Source: Pseudochrobactrum kiredjianiae
GTDB lineage: Bacteria > Pseudomonadota > Alphaproteobacteria > Rhizobiales > Rhizobiaceae
Assembly: GCF_030362795.1 (NCBI RefSeq)
Contig: NZ_JAUCBM010000002.1
Span: 1-64,000, forward strand
DNA: 64,000 nt
Direction: 5' to 3'
Part shown: one piece after another, positions 27,464-36,504 of the stretch
Numbering within the stretch: the stretch's first letter is position 1
Layout of the letters: every line of letters begins with the position of its first letter
Notes under the pieces: generated by a model
Database searches by the model: none
Told to the model about the DNA's origin: nothing
The model's input: the letters and a program-made list of their open reading frames with translations, nothing else
Made by a program: the position numbers and the translations under genes

Positions 27464-28414
27464 TCACCCTCTGAAACCAACGATATTTGAGCGCAGGTTA
27501 TCAAGCAGCACGGCGATAAGAAGTATGCACCCACGAACAACATATTGATAAAAGGCCTGAATATTCAGCAGGTTCATAACATTCTCGGCAATGCCCATAA
27601 TCAGCACACCAACAATCACACCCAGCATCGCGGCGCGACCACCGGCAAGCGAAACGCCGCCGAGCACACAGGCTGAGATCACAGATAATTCCAGTCCGGT
27701 TGCCGCATTCGGCTGGCCGGATGTAATGCGCGATGCCAGCAAAATACCGGCAATACCGCATACCAGTCCTTGCAGAGCAAAAATCCAGACCCGCATAGAA
27801 ACCACATTGACGCCGGCAAGGCGTGAGGCTTCGGGATTACCACCGATAGCCAGTGTGTTTTTACCAAAAACCGTACGGTTCAACACAAAGCCAAACACCA
27901 CGAACAGCAACAGCATCACCCAGATCGGCGTCGGAATACCGAGGAATTTTGACAGTGCCAGCTGATAGAATGACGGATCATTGATGCCGACAGCGCGCCC
28001 GTCACTGGAGATAAGCGCCAGTCCGCGCACAATCTGCATCGTCGCGAGCGTGGTGATCAGAGCATTAATGCGAAATTTTGCAATGACAACGCCGTTGAAT
28101 AGCCCGACGATAAAACCACCTGCCAATGCCGCCAGCAAACCGAGAAAAATTGATCCCGTAGCATTGGATGCCATCACCGCGATCATGCCGGTAAAAGCAA
28201 CGGTCGAGCCAACAGACAAGTCAAAATCACGCGATGCGAGACAGAACATCATGGTACAGGCAACTATGCCGATAGTGACCACAGATTGTAAAAGCCCGAG
28301 CATATTACGCTCAGTCAGGAAGTTTGGCACCGTCAGCGCAACCACTGCAAAAGCCAGCAGGAAGATAACCACAAGACCTTGTTCACCAAGCAGAATTTTT
28401 TTAATTGAAGTCAT
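27464..28414 (-). CDS. araH: Sugar ABC transporter permease, AraH/RbsC type
   Basis: A 316-residue permease with about nine or ten hydrophobic segments. ASRDFDLSVGS, ALITTLATMQIVRG, and GGNPEASRLAG are typical of the ribose/arabinose/xylose importer class. It works with the ATPase immediately upstream (3 bases) and the binding protein. Since the operon degrades galactose, the transporter probably imports D-galactose, perhaps also L-arabinose. The gene name follows the AraF-like binding protein and not a proven substrate. Confidence 0.9.
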   Translation of the reverse strand: MTSIKKILLGEQGLVVIFLLAFAVVALTVPNFLTERNMLGLLQSVVTIGIVACTMMFCLASRDFDLSVGSTVAFTGMIAVMASNATGSIFLGLLAALAGGFIVGLFNGVVIAKFRINALITTLATMQIVRGLALISSDGRAVGINDPSFYQLALSKFLGIPTPIWVMLLLFVVFGFVLNRTVFGKNTLAIGGNPEASRLAGVNVVSMRVWIFALQGLVCGIAGILLASRITSGQPNAATGLELSVISACVLGGVSLAGGRAAMLGVIVGVLIMGIAENVMNLLNIQAFYQYVVRGCILLIAVLLDNLRSNIVGFRG

Positions 28415-28417
28415 CGT

Positions 28418-29953
28418 TCAGGATACCTTTTGTAATGATCCGGCTGCCGCTTCAGAGACGGTCTTATCCGGTAGTGCCGCTTTAAGAATTGCGCGGTCAT
28501 TGAAATTGACGCGCTTAAAGCTGGCCGCAATCTGCCCTTCGCACATCACCATAATCCTGTCAGAAATGCCCATCACCTCTGGCAACTCACTGGAAATCAC
28601 CACAATCGCCATACCGTTTTCAGCAAGCTGATAGAGAATTTCGTAAATTTCAGCCTTGGCACCGACATCAATGCCGCGTGTCGGTTCATCAATGATCAGC
28701 ACTTTGATATTCTGCTCAGCAAGCCAGCGACCAAGAATAACTTTCTGCTGGTTGCCGCCCGACAGATTAACAATATCCTGCTTACGTGACGGCGTGCGGA
28801 CCCGCAGTTTTGCGATATAAGTCTCGGCCAGTTCTGCTTCCCTTTTCGGGCGGATCAGCCCAAACGGCGAAAAATGACGGCGGGCAGAAACAGCGATATT
28901 CTCCTCAATGGAGCGTCCCTGAATAATTCCGTCAAATTTGCGATCCTCGGGACACAATACAATCCCTGCACGGATCGAACTGCGCGGATCATTCGCGGCG
29001 ACTTTTATCCCCTCAACGCTGACCGTACCCGTGTGGCGTTGATCTGCGCCGTGAATCAGGCGACTCATTTCAGAGCGCCCTGCCCCAATCAGCCCGAAGA
29101 AGCCTGTAATTTCGCCAGCCCGCACCTCAAAATTAACAGGTACAGACAATTTGCTACCACTCAGATTTTCGACCTTCAGCAGCACTTGATCGCTAATATT
29201 ACGGCTGCGCCAGCCCCAGATATTGCTGATTTCACGACCAACCATTTCAGAAATAATCTGATCGCGGCTCACATTTTCAAGACTTGCGTGATGCGCTGCC
29301 AATTTGCCGTCACGCAATACCGTCAGACTGTCGCAAAGCTGAAAAATCTCATCCAGACGATGAGAAATATAGAGGATAATCTTACCCTCGGCTTTCAATC
29401 GTCCGATCAACCGGAACAGGATTTCGCTTTCCCGCGATGACAGAGAAGATGTCGGCTCATCCAGTGCGATAATACGGGCATCAAGCATGACCGCTTTGGC
29501 AATTTCCACCATCTGCCGCTCGCCAATGGAAAGATGCGCAACCTTGGTGGCCGGATCAATATCGATGCCAATCATCCGCAGCTTTTCACCAACCTCTTTG
29601 GCCAGCGCTTTAAAGCTGATCAGTCCGGCTTTGGCAGGATAACGCCCGAGCAATAAATTCTCAGCAACACTCAGCTCCGGCACCAGCTGCAATTCCTGAT
29701 GAATAACAATCACACCGGCATCAAATGCATCCCGCACAGTGGCGTATTTCTGCACCTCGCCATTAATGATGATTGCACCGCTATTTGCCTGCTGATCGCC
29801 CGAAAGCACACGAATAAGCGTGGATTTACCCGCGCCGTTCTCCCCCATCACCCCGTGTACGGCACCTTTGGCAACATTGAAAGATACGTCAGTCAGCGCT
29901 TTGACGCCGGGATAAAATTTGGAAATATTTTTAAACGTCAGGAAGTCATCCAT
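28418..29953 (-). CDS. araG: Sugar ABC transporter ATP-binding protein, AraG/RbsA type
   Basis: A 511-residue tandem ATPase. The first domain has Walker A GENGAGKST, signature LSIGERQ and Walker B IIALDEPTSSL. The second has GLIGAGRSE as a degenerate Walker A, signature LSGGNQQK and Walker B VLIIDEPTRGID. This asymmetry is normal for the family. It energises sugar uptake at the inner membrane. A hairpin separates it from the binding-protein gene upstream. Confidence 0.94.
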   Translation of the reverse strand: MDDFLTFKNISKFYPGVKALTDVSFNVAKGAVHGVMGENGAGKSTLIRVLSGDQQANSGAIIINGEVQKYATVRDAFDAGVIVIHQELQLVPELSVAENLLLGRYPAKAGLISFKALAKEVGEKLRMIGIDIDPATKVAHLSIGERQMVEIAKAVMLDARIIALDEPTSSLSSRESEILFRLIGRLKAEGKIILYISHRLDEIFQLCDSLTVLRDGKLAAHHASLENVSRDQIISEMVGREISNIWGWRSRNISDQVLLKVENLSGSKLSVPVNFEVRAGEITGFFGLIGAGRSEMSRLIHGADQRHTGTVSVEGIKVAANDPRSSIRAGIVLCPEDRKFDGIIQGRSIEENIAVSARRHFSPFGLIRPKREAELAETYIAKLRVRTPSRKQDIVNLSGGNQQKVILGRWLAEQNIKVLIIDEPTRGIDVGAKAEIYEILYQLAENGMAIVVISSELPEVMGISDRIMVMCEGQIAASFKRVNFNDRAILKAALPDKTVSEAAAGSLQKVS

Positions 29954-30007
29954 GCTGCACCTGTCTCTCAGCAGTGGTTATGCCACTTGAACAATAAAGT
30001 CTGAAAA

Positions 30008-30040
30008 TGAGAGCCGGAACGATATGTTTTCCGGCTCTCA
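30008..30040 (-). terminator. Attenuating hairpin between the binding-protein and ATPase genes
   Basis: TGAGAGCCGGAA (30008-30019) pairs with TTCCGGCTCTCA (30029-30040), a 12-bp stem. On the minus strand it is followed by ATTTTC. It lies between araF and araG; such hairpins usually keep binding-protein mRNA more abundant than the mRNA of the membrane components. Confidence 0.7.
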
Positions 30041-30056
30041 AACATTCAAAGCACAG

Positions 30057-31058
30057 TTATTCGATGCCAAGTTCTTTACGAACAGCAGCATAATTATCGC
30101 GCAGTGCAAGCTGACCCGATGTCAAAGTCAGTTTTTCCGGCTCTTTGCCATCGGCAAGCCATGCATACATATTCATGGCAGTTTCATAGCCGTGGCGTTT
30201 TGGTGAAATAATCACAGTCCCATAGAAACCGGTCGCGTTTGGTTTTTTGAATTCATTGATCGCGGAATCCGCACCACCAATGCCAACTGCAATAACATTT
30301 TCTGAAGGAACGCCCACGCTTTCCGTAGCACGCACGGCACCCAGAACAGATTCATCATTCAGACCAACTGCAACCCAATGTTTAATGCCGGCATTCTTGT
30401 TAAGGACAACAGTTGAAGCGTTCAACGCTGCTTCAGTATCGGTTTTCGCTTGCGGAGCGGCGAAAATATTCGCTTCCGGCAAACCGTTTTCTTTCAATAC
30501 CGAAAGCGCACCTTCAACACGATCAACAGCCGTTGGCAGCTGGTCATAGGAAACACGGATAGCACCGACATCTTTCCAGTCCCATCCGCGCTTTTTGACT
30601 TCTTCACTAATAGCACGGCCAACTTCTTCACCAATTTTGGTAGCGGAAATGCCCATATGCACCACGTCTTCCAGCGGCTGTCCATCAGCGCCGACAAGAC
30701 GGTCATCAACTGTCATGAGTTTCAGGCCATTGGCCTCAGCCTTGGCAATAATACCAGGTCCGAGCTTGACATCAGGCGTACAAATAATCACGCCGGTTGC
30801 ACCCTGAGCTGCCAGATTATCCAGCGCAGACTGAACTTTTTCGCCGTCTTCCGCACCGATTTTGACCAGCGTGAAACCTTTTTCTTTTGCCGCTACATCG
30901 GCAAATTTCCACTCATCCTGAAACCATGGTTCTTCCGGCTGTTTAACAACAAAACCGATTTTAATATCTGCCGCATAGGCAGCGGATGATCCGGCAACAG
31001 CAGCATAGACTGTTCCGGTCATGATACCGGCCAAAGCGGCCGCTTTTAGAAAATGCAT
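30057..31058 (-). CDS. araF: Periplasmic sugar-binding protein, AraF-like
   Basis: A 333-residue protein with a signal peptide (cut near ASSAAYA-AD, about residue 28-30). The mature N-terminus IKIGFVVKQPEEPWFQDEWKF and the later ICTPDVKLG, KIGEEVGR and TGFYGT segments match E. coli AraF (L-arabinose-binding protein, which also binds D-galactose). The start at 31058 follows a strong GGGAGG; a longer reading to 31118 has none. First gene of the galactose operon, divergent from the GntR regulator. Confidence 0.9.
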   Translation of the reverse strand: MHFLKAAALAGIMTGTVYAAVAGSSAAYAADIKIGFVVKQPEEPWFQDEWKFADVAAKEKGFTLVKIGAEDGEKVQSALDNLAAQGATGVIICTPDVKLGPGIIAKAEANGLKLMTVDDRLVGADGQPLEDVVHMGISATKIGEEVGRAISEEVKKRGWDWKDVGAIRVSYDQLPTAVDRVEGALSVLKENGLPEANIFAAPQAKTDTEAALNASTVVLNKNAGIKHWVAVGLNDESVLGAVRATESVGVPSENVIAVGIGGADSAINEFKKPNATGFYGTVIISPKRHGYETAMNMYAWLADGKEPEKLTLTSGQLALRDNYAAVRKELGIE

Positions 31059-31148
31059 TTCTTTCCTCCCAAAGAATGCAGCACCCAGACTGGGCTTATA
31101 GCGCAGTAAAAAGTGCAATTGTCCTCCAACAATATGTGAGGCTAAATC

Positions 31149-31187
31149 AAATCATCATACTGGTCAATACATCTTGTATGATGATTT
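31149..31187. promoter_or_regulatory. Probable GntR operator
   Basis: AAATCATCATAC (31149-31160) and GTATGATGATTT (31176-31187) are perfect 12-bp inverted arms 15 bases apart. A further TCATCATA copy occurs at 31193-31200, 41 bases from the first, which is about four helical turns. The element lies in the divergent region between araF and the GntR gene and is well placed to control both. Confidence 0.7.
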
Positions 31188-31268
31188 AAAATTCATCATA
31201 ATACATAAGAAGACAAAAATATTATCTTATGGCATATAGCACCACAGATCGAAGCTCTACCTGACGAA

Positions 31269-32042
31269 ATGCCTGTGATTCCAGCCATAGCAACTGAGAG
31301 ACATACCGTGACTGAAATATCGGAGCAGCAACAAACCACTCCCTCCCGTGCGCAGCGTCCGCGCGTGCAGAAAAACGTCACGGCAATGATGGCAACTGAA
31401 ATTCTGAATGGCCGTTATGCACAAGGCACGATGCTGCCAAGGGAAAATGATCTCTGTGAAGAATATGAAGTCAGCCGTACGGTTATTCGGGAAACGATTA
31501 AAACACTCGAATCCAAAGGCTTAGTGCGCGGAAAACCACGCATTGGCACAATGGTCTGCGATCAGGATGACTGGAACCTGCTCGATCAGCAAGTCTTAGA
31601 CTGGCTGGGTCCGCGTATTGTCGATCTTGATTTGCTGCTGTGCGTTCTGGAAGCCAGACGTGCCATTGAGCCGGTGGCCGCAGAACTCGCAACCCAGCGC
31701 GCCTCTGCTATGGATATTGCTGCTCTGGAAATAGCGTGGAACCGTATGAATGAGGCGGGTGGCGATATTGAAGCATTCACACAGGGCGATGTTGATTTCC
31801 ACATTGCCTTATTGCGTGCCAGCCATAATCAGGTATTTCGTCAACTTTGCGGCATTATTGAAGCCGCGCTGCGTTACACGCTCTATACGTCGAATGATGC
31901 TGTTCCAAGCCGGGAAGAGGCAATCTCAGAGCATCTGGAGCTGATAGAGGCAATCCGCTTGCGCGATAAAGAACGTGCGCGAAAAAGTTCGCACAAAATG
32001 CTTGATCTTGCTGCCCGCGATCTCGGGATGATCAATCAATAA
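31269..32042 (+). CDS. GntR/FadR-family regulator, DgoR-like
   Basis: A 257-residue regulator. After about 25 residues of extension comes the GntR winged HTH (about 35-95, PRENDLCEEYEVSRTVIRE), then an FCD all-helical effector domain (about 110-250) with DVDFHIAL and HLELIEAI metal/ligand-site motifs. It resembles DgoR, the galactonate-responsive repressor. Divergent from the galactose operon, it probably represses it until galactonate or a related acid appears. No clear ribosome site precedes the ATG. Confidence 0.88.
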   Translation: MPVIPAIATERHTVTEISEQQQTTPSRAQRPRVQKNVTAMMATEILNGRYAQGTMLPRENDLCEEYEVSRTVIRETIKTLESKGLVRGKPRIGTMVCDQDDWNLLDQQVLDWLGPRIVDLDLLLCVLEARRAIEPVAAELATQRASAMDIAALEIAWNRMNEAGGDIEAFTQGDVDFHIALLRASHNQVFRQLCGIIEAALRYTLYTSNDAVPSREEAISEHLELIEAIRLRDKERARKSSHKMLDLAARDLGMINQ

Positions 32043-32072
32043 CGAGGCGACAACTTACCTGTCATCCAAGAA

Positions 32073-32104
32073 CAAATAAGGCGGCTATTCAGCCGCCTTA
32101 TTTG
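32073..32104 (+). terminator. Terminator after the GntR gene
   Basis: CAAATAAGGCGGCT (32073-32086) pairs perfectly with AGCCGCCTTATTTG (32091-32104) around a 4-base loop. This is a 14-bp stem with T-rich 3' flank, 31 bases after the stop. From here to 32240 I see nothing further. Confidence 0.85.
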
Positions 32105-32303
32105 TTTCATCCATTGTCAACCGCATTCAGGTGATCTGTAACAGCGTCCTCTTATACTGCCCCCACTCGCCAATTGTTAAAGCGACACACATCCTGAGCA
32201 CTGGCTTAGCGCGCTTGTTATTTGCTGTTTTCAACCTTGCTATAAAGTAATTCGCATGTGAATATTACATTCAAATACGAATTATCCGGGAGGGTATAAT
32301 AAA

Positions 32304-33461
32304 ATGACAGAGAATGAGCTTCCGCTCAGCGGACTTGTAGTTTTAGATATGAGCCAGTTTTTATCTGGCCCTTATTGCTCGCTGAGGCTCATGGATTTGG
32401 GTGCCCGTGTTATTAAAATTGAGCGTCCCGACGGAGGTGATTTATCTCGCGGCCTTTATTTGAGCGATACGGAAATTGGCGGCGACTCCACGATCTTTCA
32501 CGCCATTAATCGCGGCAAAGAGAGCATTGCGCTTGATTTGAAAAATCCTGACGATCTGGCATCGTTGAGAAAACTCATCGCTCAGGCAGATGTGGTCATT
32601 CAGAACTTTCGCCCCGGCGTTATTCAACGGCTCAACCTCGATTACGAAGCTGTAAAAGCACTCAATCCGCGCATCGTCTATGCGTCCATCAGCGGATATG
32701 GCGAAGAAGGTCCGTGGGTCTCACGGCCGGGGCAGGATTTGCTGGCACAGGCGCGTTCAGGTCTGATGTGGCTCAATGGCGATGAAGGGCAAGGACCGGT
32801 ACCGTTTGGTCTGGCCGTTGCCGATATGCTGGCAGGCGCGGCGGCTGCGCAAGGTATTCTTGCAGCGCTCGTCCGTCGAGGGATTACCAATAAAGGCTCG
32901 CATGTCGAAACCAGCCTGCTGGAAGCGCTCGTCGATTTTCAGTTCGAAGTCCTGACAACCTATCTCAATGACGGCCGCCGCCTGCCAAAACGCTCAAGTT
33001 TCCGCAGCGCCCATGCATATTTGTCTGCGCCATATGGTGTTTATCAGGCTTCAGACGGCTTTCTGGCAATTGCAATGATGCCGATACCAAAACTCGCAGC
33101 GCATCTGGAGATGCCGGAACTAGCGCCATTTGCAGAGGACAGCGCAAGCTGGTTCACAAAGCGGGATGACATTAAACGGCTGATTGCCGCCCGTATTGCA
33201 CAAAAAACTGTCGATGACTGGCTCGCGGTACTGGAACCCGCCGATATCTGGTGCGCCCGTGTGTTGAACTGGGAAGAGCTTCTCTCAAGCGAAGGTTTCT
33301 CGGTGCTGGATATGTTGCAAACTGTTACCCGCGAGGATGATGTTGCTATTACAACCACACGATCACCGCTCCGCATTAACGGGCAGCGCGCAAAGATCGA
33401 CAATGCAGCCCCCCGTATTGGCCAGCATAGCCAAAACATCAGAGAGGAATTCGGACTATGA
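32304..33461 (+). CDS. CaiB/BaiF family CoA-transferase
   Basis: A 385-residue class III CoA-transferase. LDMSQFLSGPY (14-24), IKIERPDGGD (37-46), NRGKESIALDL (69-79) and the nucleophile Asp in AVADMLAGA (Asp 174) match the family (formyl-CoA transferase, CaiB). It moves CoA between carboxylic acids; the acids here are unknown. GGAGGG precedes the ATG. The stop overlaps the following solute-binding-protein gene. The upstream region shares a motif with the L-fucose transporter promoter region. Confidence 0.88.
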   Translation: MTENELPLSGLVVLDMSQFLSGPYCSLRLMDLGARVIKIERPDGGDLSRGLYLSDTEIGGDSTIFHAINRGKESIALDLKNPDDLASLRKLIAQADVVIQNFRPGVIQRLNLDYEAVKALNPRIVYASISGYGEEGPWVSRPGQDLLAQARSGLMWLNGDEGQGPVPFGLAVADMLAGAAAAQGILAALVRRGITNKGSHVETSLLEALVDFQFEVLTTYLNDGRRLPKRSSFRSAHAYLSAPYGVYQASDGFLAIAMMPIPKLAAHLEMPELAPFAEDSASWFTKRDDIKRLIAARIAQKTVDDWLAVLEPADIWCARVLNWEELLSSEGFSVLDMLQTVTREDDVAITTTRSPLRINGQRAKIDNAAPRIGQHSQNIREEFGL

Positions 33462-34585
33462 GCTCTGTCCGTCTGAAAGGTATGACCTGGAACCATCCCC
33501 GTGGTTTTGATCCTCTCGTCGCCGGCGCTGCACAATGGTTCAAAGATAAAGGCGTTGAAATCTCATGGGAAAAACGTTCCCTGCAAGATTTTGAGACGTT
33601 TTCGGTCGAGGAACTTGCACGCAATTTCGATTTGATCGTGATAGATCATCCGCATGTCGGGCAGATTACCAAAGAAAACTGCCTTCTCCCGCTCGACATG
33701 GCCGGTCATGAAGAGGAACTGCGCGCGCTTGCTGAAGGCTCCGTCGGAGAGTCTTTTCCAAGTTACAACTGGCAGGGACAGCAGTGGGCCTTGCCGCTGG
33801 ACGCGGCGGCGCAAGTGCAGGCATGGCGACCCGATCTCATGATCAATCCGGCGGCATCATGGGATGACGTTTTGCAATTGGCTTGCGCAGGTAAGGTTTT
33901 AATTCCGTTACTTCCGCCTCATTCGCTGATGAGTTTTTATACATTGGCTGCCAATGCAGGAAAACCATGTTTTGAAAAAGACGTATTTATCGCGCTTGAG
34001 GATGGTTGTGAGGCCTTTGAAAAATTACGAGCACTTGCCGCTTTGGTGAAGCCGGACTGTTTTCAGATGGATCCAATTGCTGTGTTCGAAGAGATGGCCG
34101 CGCCGCAATCCGGCATTGCCTGCACACCCTTGATTTACGGCTATGTAAATTATGCTATGCCAGAGTTTCGTGAGCGTCTGATCCGCTTTGCCGATATTCC
34201 AGCTGGTACGGCAGGTGTGGCGGGTTCTGCTCTGGGCGGAACCGGTATTGCTGTTTCCGCATTCACGCAGCATTCTCAGGCAGCCAGTGATTTTGCTTAT
34301 TGGATTGCAAGCGGCGAGGTGCAGAAAGGGCTCTATGCTGCCTCTAACGGACAGTCCGGTCATGCGAGCGCTTGGGAGGATGATGGTGTCAATCGGGCTG
34401 CATATGATTTTTATCGTCAGACAAGAGCAACGCTCGAAGGCGCATGGGTGCGACCGCGTCATGATGGATATATGCCCTTTCAGGATGCGGCGTCCCAACG
34501 GATCAACAAAGCTCTGCAGGAGAACGAAACGTCAGAAACAGTCATAACTGATCTTAATCGACTTTTCGCGGAAAGCTTCAAATAA
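33458..34585 (+). CDS. Family 1 extracellular solute-binding protein without a signal peptide
   Basis: A 375-residue protein with the fold features of sugar-binding proteins of ABC importers (WNHPRGFDPL start, GFTP-like middle, GGTGIAVSAFTQH and ASDFAYWIASGE near 270-280). The N-terminus (SSVRLKGMTWNHPRG) has no hydrophobic signal segment and no upstream in-frame one can exist, since it overlaps the CoA-transferase stop by ATGA. It is thus predicted cytoplasmic, perhaps a ligand sensor or chaperone, unless exported by another route. Function unknown. Confidence 0.75.
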   Translation: MSSVRLKGMTWNHPRGFDPLVAGAAQWFKDKGVEISWEKRSLQDFETFSVEELARNFDLIVIDHPHVGQITKENCLLPLDMAGHEEELRALAEGSVGESFPSYNWQGQQWALPLDAAAQVQAWRPDLMINPAASWDDVLQLACAGKVLIPLLPPHSLMSFYTLAANAGKPCFEKDVFIALEDGCEAFEKLRALAALVKPDCFQMDPIAVFEEMAAPQSGIACTPLIYGYVNYAMPEFRERLIRFADIPAGTAGVAGSALGGTGIAVSAFTQHSQAASDFAYWIASGEVQKGLYAASNGQSGHASAWEDDGVNRAAYDFYRQTRATLEGAWVRPRHDGYMPFQDAASQRINKALQENETSETVITDLNRLFAESFK

Positions 34586-34603
34586 GATTAAAGTGAAATC
34601 GAC

Positions 34604-34633
34604 AGAGCGTTTCTGATTTAGCAGAAACGCTCT
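34604..34633 (+). terminator. Terminator-like palindrome
   Basis: AGAGCGTTTCTG (34604-34615) pairs with CAGAAACGCTCT (34622-34633), a perfect 12-bp stem with a 6-base loop, between the convergent binding-protein and lactonase genes. It can stop both. The wording recalls multicopy palindromes of Brucellaceae genomes. Confidence 0.7.
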
Positions 34634-34674
34634 ATCACTGTTGTCTCATGTCTTTTCAACCCGCAACCGGAGAT

Positions 34675-35523
34675 TTACAGCTTCCAGATCCGGCGCGCAT
34701 TCTCTGACAAGAGCTGCGCCTTTTCACTTTCACTGCAGCCTTCAAGCAAGGCATGGGTTGCGGCAACCCACACAGATAATCCGCCACCGGCCGGGCTCGC
34801 CAAAGTGCAGACCGGCCAGTCACTTCCCCACACCACCCGATCCCAACCGAATGCATCAATAACATGCTCAACATAGGGGCGCAGCGTCCCGACATTCCAA
34901 CTATCAGCATTACAATAGGCGACGACGCCGGAAATTTTAGCCATAACATTCTTGCGTTTCGACAGCTCCGAAATGCCCTCTTTCCAGCTCTCCAGCGCAC
35001 CGGATTTAATGTCGGGGATGCCGCAATGATCCAGAATAAAGGTCATATCAGGTGCCACATCAGCAAGTGCTGCCGCTTTATCAAGCTGGTGTGGTAAGAC
35101 GCAAAGATCAAATGTCAGACCAGAGCCCTGTATCTGTCTGATGTTTTCTCTGAAAAGAGGCTGCGCGGAAAAATCATCCGGCATAACATGCAGAACACGA
35201 CGAAATCCTTTTACAAAACCATTGCTGCGTTGTTGTTGCAAATCATCCGAAAAACCAGCGTCTTCCGGGCGACAAGAAACAATCGCCCCCTTGATAAAAC
35301 CACCTGATTCCCGTGCTGTTTTTTGAATATATTCTGTCTCCGCATGCATCAAATCGGGGGCAGCGTCTGCTTCCATATGCAGTGCAGAATTTATACCGCA
35401 GCGTTCAGCCTCTTGCCGGTAAGTTGCGAATAAATAATCTCTGTCCAATGTAGGCGCACTGGCAAGCCAAGGGTAATTTAATGCAGTCTTGTCAATAAGA
35501 TGCAGATGAGTGTCGATCAACAT
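34675..35523 (-). CDS. Amidohydrolase family lactonase, probable L-fucono-1,5-lactonase
   Basis: A 282-residue TIM-barrel protein of COG3618. The HLH metal motif (DTHLHL, 4-9), a mid-barrel DHCG and the C-terminal WGSDWPV mark the family, whose members include L-fuconolactonase and L-rhamnonolactonase. In an L-fucose cluster it should hydrolyse L-fucono-1,5-lactone to L-fuconate. It is co-directional with, and 33 bases after, the IclR regulator gene. Substrate from context. Confidence 0.85.
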   Translation of the reverse strand: MLIDTHLHLIDKTALNYPWLASAPTLDRDYLFATYRQEAERCGINSALHMEADAAPDLMHAETEYIQKTARESGGFIKGAIVSCRPEDAGFSDDLQQQRSNGFVKGFRRVLHVMPDDFSAQPLFRENIRQIQGSGLTFDLCVLPHQLDKAAALADVAPDMTFILDHCGIPDIKSGALESWKEGISELSKRKNVMAKISGVVAYCNADSWNVGTLRPYVEHVIDAFGWDRVVWGSDWPVCTLASPAGGGLSVWVAATHALLEGCSESEKAQLLSENARRIWKL

Positions 35524-35556
35524 GGCAGGTCCTCCTCCGACCAGTTTTCTCTGAAT

Positions 35557-36336
35557 TTATTCTGTAGCCGCGATATCTGCACCAACAAGTTTCGAGAGAT
35601 CCTTAACCGTTTTTTGCAGTAAATTTATTGTCTGAGTTATATCGGGACCTGATGATGAATTGACCAGCGTTACGTAAGGACAGGTGAGCGCTGCAATACA
35701 GGTACCATCAGAGCCAAGAATGGGCGCAGAAAGATTATAAACACCAGCCATTTGCGCACTCGGCATCATTTCATAGCCACGCTCACGTATCTGATCGAGC
35801 CGCTCATAAAAACCCTGTCCCAGCTGCACCTTTTCATCGTTTCTTATATGCGCAGCAATCATCATTTCGCGTTCTTCCGGCGAGCTGAAAGCCAGAAGAA
35901 TATGGCCGGAGCCGGTATCAAACATACTAATATGTGAGCCAACCCGAATAGAAATGCCCCAATAATCCGGTGCTTCCTGCTGGGCAATCACCACAACAGA
36001 ACCACGATCAAACACCGCAAGCTGGTTCGCCTGTTTTGAGGCCTGAGCCAGATCACGCATGTACGGCATTGCAAATGAGGCAAGGCGGCGGACAGGCGCA
36101 TGCAGCTGCCCCAAACCAAAAAGCTTGAGTGTTAAACTATAGCGGTCACCGTCGAGTTTGGTCACATAACCACGTTTCACCAGACGATCGAGCATCCGGT
36201 AAAAAGAATTCGGATTGCGATCCAGATGTTTTGAGATTTCAGCCTGCGTCAACCCGCCATCAACCGTGGCGAGCAGCTCTAAAATATCCAGCCCTTTATC
36301 AAGGGCAGGAGCGCGGTAACGATCGTCAATATCCAT
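35557..36336 (-). CDS. IclR family transcriptional regulator
   Basis: A 259-residue IclR protein. The HTH covers about 12-70 (LTQAEISKHLDRNPNSFYRMLDRL) and the effector domain about 80-250. It is divergent from the L-fucose transporter operon and followed by the lactonase gene. A perfect 12-bp palindrome lies just upstream of its start (36363-36374). It is the probable regulator of L-fucose uptake and breakdown, possibly also of the CoA-transferase unit at 32304. Confidence 0.9.
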   Translation of the reverse strand: MDIDDRYRAPALDKGLDILELLATVDGGLTQAEISKHLDRNPNSFYRMLDRLVKRGYVTKLDGDRYSLTLKLFGLGQLHAPVRRLASFAMPYMRDLAQASKQANQLAVFDRGSVVVIAQQEAPDYWGISIRVGSHISMFDTGSGHILLAFSSPEEREMMIAAHIRNDEKVQLGQGFYERLDQIRERGYEMMPSAQMAGVYNLSAPILGSDGTCIAALTCPYVTLVNSSSGPDITQTINLLQKTVKDLSKLVGADIAATE

Positions 36337-36362
36337 AACAATCTCCTCAATGAAATCCAGCT

Positions 36363-36374
36363 TTCATATATGAA
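36363..36374. promoter_or_regulatory. Palindrome upstream of the IclR gene
   Basis: TTCATATATGAA is a perfect 12-bp palindrome 27 bases before the IclR start codon in the divergent region. A/T-rich palindromes of this size are common IclR-type sites; no proof here. Confidence 0.4.
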
Positions 36375-36504
36375 GGCGAAAACTTGTTAAAGTTAGTATT
36401 ACACTTAAACCAGCTTGACCACTGCTGAATATTATGTTTGCATATAAATATTAACTTCACAAATGGGGAACAGGCAGAATACTGCCGGAAGTTAGGAGGA
36501 AAAA

